Notes: generated by a model not told the origin, from the letters alone. Counted from the stretch's first letter, positions 25,455 through 34,865 are shown. The stretch is 64,000 nucleotides of DNA from JAFIFT01 sp020051095 (GCF_964199965.1 NZ_CAXMZT010000012.1:1-64000), one strand, 5' to 3'. Numbers and translations: made by a program.

Positions 25455-27569
25455 TTATTCTTTGTTGGCTCGTTTTAGCTCATAGCAATGATGAATATTA
25501 GCCCTGCGCTTAAAATCCTCATCGATGGTTTCCTTGCTGATATTTTTTACCTCATAGCGGGCTATGATTTGTGGGGATAAACTAAATTTCCTGAGATTAG
25601 TGGAAAAATACAAAACACCATCTTCTTTTAAAAGCCGCATCGCAGCAATGATTGTTGCCTCATGATCCCGTTGAACATCAAAGGTGTCTTTCATTCGTTT
25701 TGAATTGGAAAAAGTGGGGGGATCTAAAAAAATAACATCATATTTTTCTTTGGTATTTTTCAGCCAATCCAGACAATCCGCTTGGATGAATTGATGATCA
25801 CTAAACGTCAGGTGATTGAGACGAAAATTGTCTTTTGCCCAATTTAAATAAGTTTTCGATAAATCAACATTGGTTGTGTGGGCACCCGCTTTGGCAGCGT
25901 GAAGACTAGCTACGCCTGTGTAACAAAAGCAATTGAGCAACCGCTTATTGGCTGCCACTTTGGCTAATCGCTTGCGCATGGGTCGATGATCGAGAAATAG
26001 CCCCGTATCCAAATAATCGGTTAGATTGACTTTGACTTGAATATCGCCTTCATGAACGATGACTTCCTTGCCTTTGTCGGACAATTTGTCATATTGTTGC
26101 TTGCCTTTTTGTTGTCGTCGTTGCTTAACAAAAATATGACCAGGGGGCACATCTAACACTAAAGGTATGACCTGCATGGCCTCTAAGCTTCTCTGCTCTG
26201 CCTTGTGGATAGGGACTGTCACAGGTGGCGCATATTCTTGAACCACCACGCAGTCTCCATAACAGTCGATAGCAAAGGCATAATCTGGCAAGTCTGCGTC
26301 ATACACGCGATAACAATCAATGGCTTGTCTTCCAGCCCATTTTTTTAGATGTTGGGCATTTTTCTTTAATCGGTTATAAAACATCTGTGCTCGGTCAGAT
26401 AGTTTATCCGGCTGAGCCGATTTTAACGTGTTTCTGTCGCTTATCTGAAATAGATAAAGCTTGCATTCGATAGGGCCATTATAAAGCGTGTATTGCTTAT
26501 CCGAGCGAAGACCGATTGCTTTGGCCAACATGGGGCTGGATGTCAATATGGCTGCTCGCCAGCCTTGGAACTGATGGGCCATGGTTTGCCCTAGTTGCTG
26601 ATAGACAGGTATCAATGCATTCATATCCCCTAACCGCTCACCATAAGGGGGATTGGCGATTAATAAACCCGCTTTATGGGTATTTTCTATCTTATCAACT
26701 GTCTGAGTTAAAAAGCGAACCATCGGCTTAACGCCGGCTCGCTGGGCATTGTCCATTGCCGTTTTGATTAAAGCTTTATTCGTATCCGATCCGGTAATAG
26801 CCCCTTCGATACGGTGAACTTGTGTCAGCGCTTGTTGACGTAGCTTAGCCCACAAAGTGGGATTATGTTGATTCCAATGGATAAACGCTTGATCTTCACG
26901 CAATAATCCAGGTGCGATATTCGCAGCCATCTTAGCGGCCTCAATCACCAACGTCCCGGATCCACAAAAAGGATCGTGAAAGGAATAACCTTGTTTGGCC
27001 AAACTTGGCCATTGGGCTCGTATTAACATTGCCGCAGCAACATTTTCTTTAATAGGCGCCTCGCCGGCCCGTTGACGATAGCCACGCTGGTGTAAGCTAT
27101 AGCCAGTTAAATCAAAGCTGATGGTTATTTCATCTTGCTTGATAAATGCATGCAATCGGATTTGTGGATTTTGCTTATCAACTGAAGGGCGCTTTCCCTG
27201 TCTAGCAAAATAATCCACAATGCCATCTTTGACCACTTGGGCGCCAAACATGGTATTACGAAACTCCTTGGAGCTGCCATGAAATTCAACGGCAAATGTC
27301 TTATCAGCATTAAAAACAGTTTGCCAGTGATACTGTTGGCATAATTGTAATAGCGCACTTTGATTATGGGCTTGTCCTGAGAATAAGATAACCTGCACGC
27401 GATTGGCAATGCGAGACCATAAACAAAGCTGGTATAAAATTCCAATCGGGGCATAGCCATACACCCCTTGAGGACTCACCGTATCGACATGCAATCCTAA
27501 AGAAGTCACTTCATCTTTGAGCAGATATTCCAACCCTCTTGGGCAGCTAACAAATACATTATAATTCAT
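25455..27569 (-). CDS. rlmL: Fused 23S rRNA (guanine) methyltransferase RlmKL
   Basis: 704-residue fusion seen in gammaproteobacteria, methylating 23S rRNA G2445 (N2) and G2069 (N7). N-terminal THUMP domain, then the RlmL Rossmann domain (FHDPFCGSGTLVIEAA and the NPPYGERLGD catalytic motif), and a C-terminal RlmK domain with LLNCFCYTGVASLHAA and FLDPPTFSNSKRM. Length equals E. coli RlmKL (702). The start overlaps the stop of darP by 4 bp, so both ribosome-related genes are coupled. Confidence 0.97.
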   Translation of the reverse strand: MNYNVFVSCPRGLEYLLKDEVTSLGLHVDTVSPQGVYGYAPIGILYQLCLWSRIANRVQVILFSGQAHNQSALLQLCQQYHWQTVFNADKTFAVEFHGSSKEFRNTMFGAQVVKDGIVDYFARQGKRPSVDKQNPQIRLHAFIKQDEITISFDLTGYSLHQRGYRQRAGEAPIKENVAAAMLIRAQWPSLAKQGYSFHDPFCGSGTLVIEAAKMAANIAPGLLREDQAFIHWNQHNPTLWAKLRQQALTQVHRIEGAITGSDTNKALIKTAMDNAQRAGVKPMVRFLTQTVDKIENTHKAGLLIANPPYGERLGDMNALIPVYQQLGQTMAHQFQGWRAAILTSSPMLAKAIGLRSDKQYTLYNGPIECKLYLFQISDRNTLKSAQPDKLSDRAQMFYNRLKKNAQHLKKWAGRQAIDCYRVYDADLPDYAFAIDCYGDCVVVQEYAPPVTVPIHKAEQRSLEAMQVIPLVLDVPPGHIFVKQRRQQKGKQQYDKLSDKGKEVIVHEGDIQVKVNLTDYLDTGLFLDHRPMRKRLAKVAANKRLLNCFCYTGVASLHAAKAGAHTTNVDLSKTYLNWAKDNFRLNHLTFSDHQFIQADCLDWLKNTKEKYDVIFLDPPTFSNSKRMKDTFDVQRDHEATIIAAMRLLKEDGVLYFSTNLRKFSLSPQIIARYEVKNISKETIDEDFKRRANIHHCYELKRANKE

Positions 27570-28054
27570 TGCATCATGGCCTTAATGAGTCGAAAAAGGC
27601 TTCGCTGTGCACCATGATTTTGCTGACTGGCATATTCCATTTTTGCTTGGCGAACGGCTTGGCGAAGCTGTTGAATGTCATCGGGTTTATATTGACTAAT
27701 AAATTCCGCAAGAGCTTGGTTATCCTCTTCAATCAATCGAGTACGCCATTGTTCTGCCAAATGAAAATCCGCGGTTTCGCCTTGTCTGGAACTCAAGATA
27801 GCTTGGTAGGCAGCTTCAATGTCGCTTAAGTCATCTTGACGTAATTGCTTCGCTAACCACTTCATATGACGCTTATGAGCACCATGTTGGTGTATCTTTT
27901 TTACGTCGGCTAGGCCTTGCAAAGCGGCCTCCGATAAAGGAAGCTGGCTAAGTTCATTGGCTTTTAATTCGAGTAAATTTTTAACCAAATCAAGTACCGC
28001 ATCCGCATCGCGTTTTCGCTGGCTTTTACTTACCCATTCTGAATCTTCTGACAC
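27566..28054 (-). CDS. darP: Ribosome biogenesis factor DarP (YjgA)
   Basis: About 162-residue helical protein that associates with late 50S precursors. The hallmark VSKSQRKRDADAVLDLV near the N-terminus and the ADVKKIHQHGAHKRHMKWLAKQLR helix match the family. I place the start at GTG 28054, which has AAGAG eight bases upstream; an in-frame TTG at 28078 would add eight residues but lacks a ribosome site. Overlaps rlmL by ATGA. The perfect stem at 28085-28102 lies just upstream. Confidence 0.9.
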   Translation of the reverse strand: MSEDSEWVSKSQRKRDADAVLDLVKNLLELKANELSQLPLSEAALQGLADVKKIHQHGAHKRHMKWLAKQLRQDDLSDIEAAYQAILSSRQGETADFHLAEQWRTRLIEEDNQALAEFISQYKPDDIQQLRQAVRQAKMEYASQQNHGAQRSLFRLIKAMMQ

Positions 28055-28084
28055 GTTAATTACTCTTTTATCAATCAAATAGTT

Positions 28085-28102
28085 GTCGGGCCAAGGCCCG
28101 AC
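28085..28102. terminator. Short GC-rich hairpin between GDSL gene and darP
   Basis: Perfect 8-bp inverted repeat GTCGGGCC / GGCCCGAC with a 2-nt loop, 20 bp beyond the stop of the GDSL lipase. No U-run follows on the minus strand, so termination strength is uncertain. Confidence 0.5.
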
Positions 28103-28122
28103 CTACGAGGGCTAAGTTTTTT

Positions 28123-29256
28123 TTACGACATTGAAGTATTCTTTCGATTGCGATGCACATCGTATTTAAAGGGTTTATTTTTTACCGCCTCGCCCGGATC
28201 GGGCATTGCCGACGTCAACCCAGCTTCTTTAATCAGTTTTTTCGCCTCATCCGCAATCACACGATGGACTTCCGTCGTGGGGTGAATATGATCCCAAAAC
28301 AAATACCCATAACACGTCGAAGGCTCTTCTAATGCACTCATGGGATGCTGGTTATAAATAAACCCAAATTGAGCGGCTGTCATGAGCTCCGGGTTGTCCT
28401 TTATCATTTCCCAGTGGCTATTATCAAACTGAGCACTTCTTTTTTTAAGGTCGGAGTATATCAAATCTGGGGCAGCTTGCACAGCATTATACCATCCACT
28501 GTACGTTCCAAAATAACATGGATCGGTTACGTTGGTTAAGTGATATGCCGCAGGATCAGCCATGGCCTTTTCGAATGCGGCATTTACATCAAAGAAAATA
28601 AGCTTAATATCAGGATATTTTCCTCTTAACTCCTCAATTTTATCCGCTAATTTTCGATTATGAACATCGGTTATTTCTTTCAGCAAGCTTGGGTTACCAT
28701 ATTTTTGCACAAATGGGGAGGCATTTAAATCCGGCAAGTTGGCGACCAGGAATTTATTTCCGCCATTGCGCGCAAGGGTTTCAACTGCATCGCCAATGGC
28801 ATTGACAACCCCCGTGGTGATTGAATCAACATTCGAGGGTCCATTGAGGTAGTTATTGGCTCCTATCCAGATAGCAAATAAGCTTGTCGTGGGCTTATCA
28901 TGGGTATGCCAGTAAAGGTAATCATCCACTTCAATGGATAATGTAAAAGGTAAATTTCCTTTTCTGGAAATCACGGCACCCGCACCACCCACAGCATAAT
29001 CCTGGAAACCACCCACATTTTGTTCGCCGTACCAATCTTGGTATAAATATTCTGCCCAAATCGGTCCATTGGAAAAATGACCTTGATAATAGGGCGGGGA
29101 AATTGGCAAATAGCCCCACATATAAGCGTAGAGATTCCCATTATCGGTGAGGCTATCACCAAACATGACAAGGGAATCAAATTGGTTGAGGGGCATTGAC
29201 TGGCTCGATAAAGCACTGAGACCTAATAGCAGCGATGCAAGTAATTTGCGGACCAT
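28123..29256 (-). CDS. Secreted GDSL lipase/acyltransferase (PlaA-like)
   Basis: 377-residue SGNH/GDSL esterase of the phospholipase group found in Legionella (PlaA, PlaC, PlaD). The signal peptide MVRKLLASLLLGLSALSSQS ends near residue 20. Block I FGDSLTDNGN holds the nucleophile Ser, block III contains WIGANNYL with the oxyanion Asn, and block V DHIHPTTEVH gives the Asp-His pair. Two cysteines (DPCYFGTY, PSTCYGY) could form an exported disulphide. ATG 29256 with AGGAGTAACC upstream is the natural start; the in-frame extension to 29319 would spoil the signal peptide. Single gene. Likely releases fatty acids from (lyso)phospholipids outside the cytoplasm; exact substrate unknown. Confidence 0.9.
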   Translation of the reverse strand: MVRKLLASLLLGLSALSSQSMPLNQFDSLVMFGDSLTDNGNLYAYMWGYLPISPPYYQGHFSNGPIWAEYLYQDWYGEQNVGGFQDYAVGGAGAVISRKGNLPFTLSIEVDDYLYWHTHDKPTTSLFAIWIGANNYLNGPSNVDSITTGVVNAIGDAVETLARNGGNKFLVANLPDLNASPFVQKYGNPSLLKEITDVHNRKLADKIEELRGKYPDIKLIFFDVNAAFEKAMADPAAYHLTNVTDPCYFGTYSGWYNAVQAAPDLIYSDLKKRSAQFDNSHWEMIKDNPELMTAAQFGFIYNQHPMSALEEPSTCYGYLFWDHIHPTTEVHRVIADEAKKLIKEAGLTSAMPDPGEAVKNKPFKYDVHRNRKNTSMS

Positions 29257-29390
29257 ATGGTTACTCCTTGGATTAAACAGCTTGATTACAGTTTTATCGA
29301 AAAATGCCTCCTTTTGCAATGACTATTCCCTATCAATTGACACTATTTTACCAAATAGCAACTCAAGGGCGTTGTGCGGAATATAAAAAG

Positions 29391-29401
29391 CAGGACTTAC
29401 G
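29391..29401. repeat. Possible solo end of repeat family C
   Basis: CAGGACTTACG is identical to the inward-reading right end of the palindromic element at 34741-34865, and both are preceded by an AATATAAA-like run. Eleven bases is short, so this may be chance. Confidence 0.3.
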
Positions 29402-29786
29402 TCTCAAACAATTTCAGAATTTTATCGGGGATAGGTATTGATTGATTTTTCTTATAATCGACCCAAACGATTTTACTTTGTCCTTGCGTCACTAATATAT
29501 CGTTTTGATATATTTCATGATCCATCAAAAAGCTTGATCGGCCAGGGCTATGGGCTTTACTCCTAATGGTGAGAGTAGCAGGGTATACGACCGCTTTGAA
29601 ATACGTTGCTGTCATCGAGATAACGACGGGGCCTTTTTTCTCCCCTAATGTGAACCCCAATGTTCCGAGCCATTGGATGCGTGACTCTTGGAAATAATCA
29701 AAATACCGGGCATTATTGATATGGCCAAGGGCATCCATATCACCCCATTCAATATCGAACGTCCTCTCATGAAAGGTAATTGTCAT
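29397..29786 (-). CDS. Hotdog acyl-CoA thioesterase (YbgC/4HBT type)
   Basis: 129-residue single hotdog-fold protein. The catalytic signature WGDMDALGHINNARYFDYFQE with the Asp of the YbgC/4-hydroxybenzoyl-CoA thioesterase group is at residues 14-34. The remainder is the six-stranded sheet. No signal peptide. The start codon overlaps the priA stop by ATGA, so it is the last gene of midA-PTPS-priA-thioesterase. Substrate not predictable beyond acyl-CoA or aryl-CoA esters. Confidence 0.9.
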   Translation of the reverse strand: MTITFHERTFDIEWGDMDALGHINNARYFDYFQESRIQWLGTLGFTLGEKKGPVVISMTATYFKAVVYPATLTIRSKAHSPGRSSFLMDHEIYQNDILVTQGQSKIVWVDYKKNQSIPIPDKILKLFET

Positions 29787-31966
29787 AACATATCCTGTGG
29801 GTCTCTATCAATTATCCAACGCACATTACTGCCATACTTATTGATTGTCAGCCAATCTCGAAGCAGGGTCAAGGTCTGTTGCAAATGGGCTCGATTGTCA
29901 CTTTTAAATAGCAGTTGATAACGATATTCATCGGCCTGCCTGGCCACTTGTGCAGGGGCCGGTCCTAAGCATTGGACGGGTGAATTCGATAACCACTGTT
30001 TAACTTTGTGCAAAAAAGTGAGGACTGTGCCAGCCTTTCTCGCTTTTGCTTGAAATAGAGCAAGATGAGAAAAAGGCGGCAATTTTGCCAACTGCCGATT
30101 CGCTAGGAGCCCCTCGGCAAAACGTTCATAGCCGTATTGAATTAAGAGATTGAGCATGGGGTGCTGAGGCTGGTGAGTTTGTAACATCACTTCGCCGGCT
30201 TTATGCCCTCTTCCAGCTCTTCCAGATACTTGGATCAATAACTGCCCCATTCTTTCCACCGCTCTGAAATCAGACTGCAATAAGCCCGTGTCAGCATCGA
30301 CGATAACCACGCAGGTAATATGGTGAAAATCATGCCCTTTTGCCAGCATTTGAGTACCAACAATGATTTTCACCGATTGATCGGCAATTTGAGATAATTT
30401 CTCCGCCCAATCGCCTTTGTGCTTGACTTGATCTCTATCCACCCTCAACACGGGATAGTCTGGAAACGTTTGGGTTAAAAAGGGTTCTAAGCGCTGTGTT
30501 CCGGCACCCACTGAAATCAGCTCCGTACTCTGGCATGCTTGGCAATTCACCATCGGCCTGCGATGATACCCGCATAGATGACAATGATAGCGTTCATCTT
30601 GGCGATGAAAGTTCAAATGACTATCGCAGTGTGGGCAATCGGCAATCCATCCACAAACGTGGCATAAAATGACCGGGGCAAAGCCTCGGCGATTAAGGAA
30701 TACCAATACCTGGTTACCAGCGTCTAAGTGCTTTTTCATGACCTCTAATGTTGGCTTTGCCAAGCCATGATCCGGTTGATGGCGGCGCAAATCGACTATT
30801 TGGTAGTGAACTGGATGGGTGCTAATAGCACGCTGCTTAAGGACCAATCGTTGATATTTACCTAGTGCCACATTTTGCAAACTTTCTAGACTGGGTGTGG
30901 CTGATCCTAATATAACCGGCACGTTGGCTAAACTTGCTCGATAAATAGCACTGTCTCGCGCAGAATATCGCACCCCTTCTAGCTGTTTAAATGAGGCATC
31001 ATGTTCCTCATCCAACACAATCAACCCGAGATTTGGTAAGGGTGTAAATAATGCCGTTCGAGTACCAATGACCAAGGAAACTTTCCCTTCTCGCGCTAAA
31101 ACCCAAGCTCGAAACCGCTCATTATCATTCAACTGGGAATGGATCATCATCATCGGGTGTTTAAACCGCCTCTGAAATCGAGCTAATAATTGTGGGGTAA
31201 GGCCAATTTCTGGCACTAACAGCAACACTTGCTTACCCGCTGCAATCACATGCTCAATGACTTGCTGATAGACTTCTGTTTTACCCGAACCGGTGACTCC
31301 TTGCAGTAAGAAACATTGGTAACGATTTAAGTGTGAAACAATACTATCAACGGCTTGTTGTTGCTCGTTGTTTAACTTTGGATAGGGCTTTTCTTGCCAT
31401 GCGTGCAATGGGGGAACGAGGGATTTTGTTGCCCGAATTAAACCATTTTCTTGTAAGGTCTCCCAGTGCACTTTGCTAAATCCAGCCTGGCGCATCATGG
31501 CTTCATTCACGGGATGATCCACTTGGGCTAACCAGTCCACCAGTTGTCGAAGCTTTTTCTTCCGGTTATCAAGCGGGTTACTTTCTGGGGATGCCGAAGG
31601 GTCTAATTGGTAGTCATTTTCCCAACACGTTTCAATCGATTTCCCCAATCGAAACTGCTTGGGTAATACCGTGGCCATCACCTCGGACAAAGGGGATTGA
31701 TAATAGTGAGCAACCCACGTTAATAAATCGAAAAAGGCATGATCCAATAGTGGCTTTTTATCTAAAATTTCATCGATTGTTAGAATTTTGTCGGGTTCTA
31801 GTTCACTGAGGCTAAAGCCAAGGACAATCCCTATTTTTGTTTTGCCTCGAAAAGAAACCAACACTCTCGCACCCACTTCAGGCTTATTATCACCATAGGC
31901 ATAATCGTAATAATCACGCATGGTATTGGCGATACAAACCTGACAAATAGGGGTGCCACCAATCAT
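29783..31966 (-). CDS. priA: Primosomal replication restart helicase PriA
   Basis: 727-residue 3'-5' superfamily 2 helicase that reloads DnaB at stalled forks. It shows the N-terminal 3'-DNA-end-binding domain, Walker A GVTGSGKTEVY, DEEH box (LDEEHDASFKQ), and a zinc-binding insert with CHVCGW, CPHCDSHL, CHLCGYHRR and CQAC giving eight Cys. Helicase motif VI region VSGRAGRGHK is present. Length matches E. coli PriA (732). Overlaps both neighbours by ATGA. Confidence 0.98.
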   Translation of the reverse strand: MIGGTPICQVCIANTMRDYYDYAYGDNKPEVGARVLVSFRGKTKIGIVLGFSLSELEPDKILTIDEILDKKPLLDHAFFDLLTWVAHYYQSPLSEVMATVLPKQFRLGKSIETCWENDYQLDPSASPESNPLDNRKKKLRQLVDWLAQVDHPVNEAMMRQAGFSKVHWETLQENGLIRATKSLVPPLHAWQEKPYPKLNNEQQQAVDSIVSHLNRYQCFLLQGVTGSGKTEVYQQVIEHVIAAGKQVLLLVPEIGLTPQLLARFQRRFKHPMMMIHSQLNDNERFRAWVLAREGKVSLVIGTRTALFTPLPNLGLIVLDEEHDASFKQLEGVRYSARDSAIYRASLANVPVILGSATPSLESLQNVALGKYQRLVLKQRAISTHPVHYQIVDLRRHQPDHGLAKPTLEVMKKHLDAGNQVLVFLNRRGFAPVILCHVCGWIADCPHCDSHLNFHRQDERYHCHLCGYHRRPMVNCQACQSTELISVGAGTQRLEPFLTQTFPDYPVLRVDRDQVKHKGDWAEKLSQIADQSVKIIVGTQMLAKGHDFHHITCVVIVDADTGLLQSDFRAVERMGQLLIQVSGRAGRGHKAGEVMLQTHQPQHPMLNLLIQYGYERFAEGLLANRQLAKLPPFSHLALFQAKARKAGTVLTFLHKVKQWLSNSPVQCLGPAPAQVARQADEYRYQLLFKSDNRAHLQQTLTLLRDWLTINKYGSNVRWIIDRDPQDML

Positions 31967-32475
31967 CTTTGCGCCTTATCTGACTTTCGCCAACGATGGC
32001 AAGCTGACTGCCCTGGCGCAGAAAAAACTTTCACTTTCATTTTTTCCACCCGGTGGCGAATCAGTTCGTCCTTATCCTCAATTAATTTATCGATAAACCA
32101 TCGCGATAACTCTTCAACCGTGATATTTGTTAGCGGCAATAGTGTGACGTCTTCCTTCAAAAAGGGTATTTTTTTCTGGTTAAAAGTAAAATAATAATAC
32201 TCATCATCTTCCGACACCGATAAATAAGGAGATTGGGTGGGCATTAAAAACGTTTGATTGAGAGAGTGGCATAAATTCTGAATTTTGTGTTTGTAATATC
32301 GATAATCAAACGTCATGCCATTGTCTTTTACCCAGGTTGTTATGCCCAGATACACGGTATAGAGATGACCATGAAGTGGCTCTCGCTCAGTCGCAGAAAA
32401 AATGGTGGTATGTCCTGCAGAGAATTTCATGCTTTCTTTTTGTAATTCGACTGTTGTCAAATAGGGTTGGGTCAT
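31963..32475 (-). CDS. PTPS/QueD-family pterin enzyme with Glu in place of catalytic Cys
   Basis: 170-residue T-fold protein. Zinc-binding histidines are in FSAGH (near residue 18-22) and LHGH. In QueD and PTPS the catalytic Cys lies four residues before HGH; here the sequence is SATEREPLHGH, with Arg at that position and Glu next to it (E-x-x-HGH). This resembles the PTPS-III type known to make 6-hydroxymethyl-dihydropterin and replace FolB in folate synthesis. It is not a typical QueD. A second insertion and the basic C-terminus (RWRKSDKAQR) are unusual. Overlaps priA by 4 bp and abuts midA. A pteridine reductase lies 2.5 kb away. Confidence 0.75.
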   Translation of the reverse strand: MTQPYLTTVELQKESMKFSAGHTTIFSATEREPLHGHLYTVYLGITTWVKDNGMTFDYRYYKHKIQNLCHSLNQTFLMPTQSPYLSVSEDDEYYYFTFNQKKIPFLKEDVTLLPLTNITVEELSRWFIDKLIEDKDELIRHRVEKMKVKVFSAPGQSACHRWRKSDKAQR

Positions 32476-33582
32476 TTATAAGCTCGCTCGTTTGTCAAAT
32501 AGGGTAAACCCCGTTAAAGAAATATCCATTCCTTTTGTTAAAGCCATGACTTTAAATAGCTCACCCATTTCCGCTGGATGAGTCAAGTAATTGATTGCTT
32601 TGGATTGTTGAATGAGAGCCGTCTCATCATTTGCCGAATTATTTAAGCTTAACAAACCATTATTCATTAAAAAAGCAGCTTGGTTTGTAAACCCAGCGAC
32701 ATGCATCCCTGACTCATAGGCCGACTCAGCAATCAAGGTGAAATCCACATGAGCCGTTATGTCTTGTTCACCTGGTTTATGTAAAAAATCAGGATGGGTG
32801 TGGTGCTGATGATGGCACATCAAGGTACCGGTCTTTCTATCTGGATGATAATATTCATGACGCGGAAACCCATAATCGATGGCAATAAGCGCTCCTTGGT
32901 TTAAACAACTACCGATTTGATTGATCCATCCCTTTGCTAACCAGTTGACCTCGGAGTAATAAGGTTGGGGCAAATTGAGAGGTAGAATGACATGCTCAAT
33001 ATAGTGACGAAGTTTGCCATTATCCATTTTCTGCCAAGTTTCTTGTAAATCGCCTTGTTCATCAACGCCGATATAACTCTCCCACAAGCATTCTTGATCA
33101 TATTTGAACCGATGAACAGGCATCGCATCAATGACTTCATTTGCCAACATGACACCCGTAAATGTTTCAGGCCAGGCCGATAACCAATGCACCCGCTCTA
33201 TTAAATGAGGCAGTGCTTGTTGGATGGTTTGTTGCTGTTTGGCTTTTAAGCTGCCACTGACTTCAAGAATATAATAATTAGCCGGCAGGGCATCATCCCT
33301 TTCTAAGGCCGTTAACACATCCACACACAGACGTCCTGTGCCGGCACCAAACTCGAGAATGCTTGCTTGTTTAAGGTTAGTTAAAATTTGCAAACATTGA
33401 TTGGCCAGCGTGTGGCCGAATAGGGGGGTTAGTTCCGGCGCGGTAATGAAATCACCTTGTCGGCCAAGCTTTGGGGTACTGGCGGTATAATACCCTCCTT
33501 GAGGGGCATATAATGCCTGCTGCATATAGTCAACGAAGCGAACGGGTTGGTTGGCTTTCACCCAATCTAGCATCTGCGTCAT
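32476..33582 (-). CDS. MidA/NDUFAF7-family SAM-dependent methyltransferase
   Basis: 368-residue class I methyltransferase of the DUF185 family, whose mitochondrial member methylates an Arg of complex I subunit NDUFS2. The motif GDFITAPELTPLFGHTLA is diagnostic, with ILEFGAGTGRLCVDVL as the SAM site, VMLANEVIDAMPVHRF and IAIDYGFPRHEYYHPDR also conserved. First gene of a compact minus-strand operon (midA-PTPS-priA-thioesterase). Target in bacteria not established. Confidence 0.93.
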   Translation of the reverse strand: MTQMLDWVKANQPVRFVDYMQQALYAPQGGYYTASTPKLGRQGDFITAPELTPLFGHTLANQCLQILTNLKQASILEFGAGTGRLCVDVLTALERDDALPANYYILEVSGSLKAKQQQTIQQALPHLIERVHWLSAWPETFTGVMLANEVIDAMPVHRFKYDQECLWESYIGVDEQGDLQETWQKMDNGKLRHYIEHVILPLNLPQPYYSEVNWLAKGWINQIGSCLNQGALIAIDYGFPRHEYYHPDRKTGTLMCHHQHHTHPDFLHKPGEQDITAHVDFTLIAESAYESGMHVAGFTNQAAFLMNNGLLSLNNSANDETALIQQSKAINYLTHPAEMGELFKVMALTKGMDISLTGFTLFDKRASL

Positions 33583-33614
33583 AACTCATTAAATCTCATA
33601 ATACATCAAAAATT

Positions 33615-33667
33615 CTAGGGCGTGTCCTTATTCCATGCGTTGTAGCGAGAATGTGGACACATCCTAG
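33615..33667. repeat. Small dispersed repeat, family B, copy 1
   Basis: A 53-bp unit bounded by imperfect inverted ends CTAGGGCGTGTCC / GGACACATCCTAG (11 of 13 pairs). It aligns without gaps to 36303-36355 with about ten mismatches. Located in the 123-bp gap upstream of midA. Probably the relic of an IS end or a tiny MITE. Confidence 0.7.
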
Positions 33668-33705
33668 ATTATAACCGATATCATCGTTTGCCAAAACACT
33701 TCATT

Positions 33706-34719
33706 TTACGTCAGATAGGCGACTACCAGTGAAATAGCCAAACCGACACCCGCCAACAGAATATCCCGACTAATTACCCAAGCAATTTCGAGGTAGTTTC
33801 TTTCGGATTGTTTGGCAAAGCGAAGCCCTATTTCACGCCCAGCGAGCAGGCCTAAAAAAACCCAAGTTGTGCTAATTGGGATATGACTCCATATTTTTAA
33901 AAAATAGAGGTTACAAGCAAAGATTAAATCGATAAGTGTGGCCGATCGATAATCGCTAACGGATGACTTTTGTGCGACAACTTGCTGTATTCGCCCACCT
34001 CTGAGATAGACAAATAGCCCCAGAATGCAAAATAAATATCCGATAACAATCATCGCTTGCCATGCCGATAAATGCCTAGGCAAATAAACAACAACATTAG
34101 CACTATCATGCATTAACCAAATCACCCAAAGATAACTTGTGCTCAAAAACTGCCCTATTTGCCATCGTCGATTTTGTGCATCATTTAACGCTTTCGTTTT
34201 TGCAAATGCGCTGCTTAAAATCCAAAATAAAAGCAAGCCGACAACACAGGCAATGCCATAGCCAAACAGGGATTTGACAATAATCTTACCGATCGTATCG
34301 TTAGAACCAAAAACACTCAGGACAAGAAAGGTAGTTGAAACAGGCATACGCCAATGCGTTAGCACAACAAGGACAATTGGGCTTAAAAGTTCTAAATAAT
34401 CAAATGTCGTGGGTTGAGGGATTGATTGTAGACGACCATAGGCCAAATCGCCGTTTCCTTGATACCAACCATAGGATAACGTTAATATCAATAACCCACC
34501 GATAAAGATCCATAACATGTAACCCGAGATTTTTTTGGTGCTGGTTAGAAATGTTCCGAGTGTTTGTATGCTGTCATTGGCTATCACACTGTATCCAGCG
34601 ACGGCAAACCCGAACCACATCGCATAGCGGGGTGTATCATGAATAAACCAGGCAAGGATGCTCAGTCCAAGAATGAACATATAGAACGCTAAGGGTCGTC
34701 CTAATTTCGTCATGAGCAT
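33706..34719 (-). CDS. PiT-like inorganic phosphate transporter-related membrane protein
   Basis: 337-residue protein with about ten membrane helices. Duplicated PiT-family motifs are seen: GYSVIANDSIQTLGTFL (family GANDxxNxxG), WRMPVSTTFLVLSVFG and, in the second half, WLMHDSANVVVYLPRHL and SHIPISTTWVFLGLLAGREIG. It is shorter than PitA (about 500) because the long central loop is missing. Phosphate or a related anion is probable but the family includes divergent members. Single gene; the upstream region contains repeat family C. Confidence 0.75.
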   Translation of the reverse strand: MLMTKLGRPLAFYMFILGLSILAWFIHDTPRYAMWFGFAVAGYSVIANDSIQTLGTFLTSTKKISGYMLWIFIGGLLILTLSYGWYQGNGDLAYGRLQSIPQPTTFDYLELLSPIVLVVLTHWRMPVSTTFLVLSVFGSNDTIGKIIVKSLFGYGIACVVGLLLFWILSSAFAKTKALNDAQNRRWQIGQFLSTSYLWVIWLMHDSANVVVYLPRHLSAWQAMIVIGYLFCILGLFVYLRGGRIQQVVAQKSSVSDYRSATLIDLIFACNLYFLKIWSHIPISTTWVFLGLLAGREIGLRFAKQSERNYLEIAWVISRDILLAGVGLAISLVVAYLT

Positions 34720-34740
34720 CTTAATAATGGATAATATAAA

Positions 34741-34865
34741 CAGGACTTATGAAAAACCCAAAGGCCGAGGCATAAACATTTTTCAATGAGGGAGTTTAGA
34801 CTAACTAAATGACCGAATTGAAACATGTTTATAACGAAGAGATTGGGGGTTTTTCGTAAGTCCTG
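34741..34865. repeat. 125-bp palindromic MITE-like element, family C
   Basis: Terminal arms CAGGACTTATGAAAAACCC (34741-34759) and its complement at 34847-34865 differ at one position. Pairing continues inward (ATAAACAT / ATGTTTAT, TTCAAT / ATTGAA) to a central TTTAG / CTAAA, so the whole element is one dyad. No ORF. Looks like a miniature inverted-repeat element between the PiT-like gene and the pteridine reductase. Confidence 0.75.
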
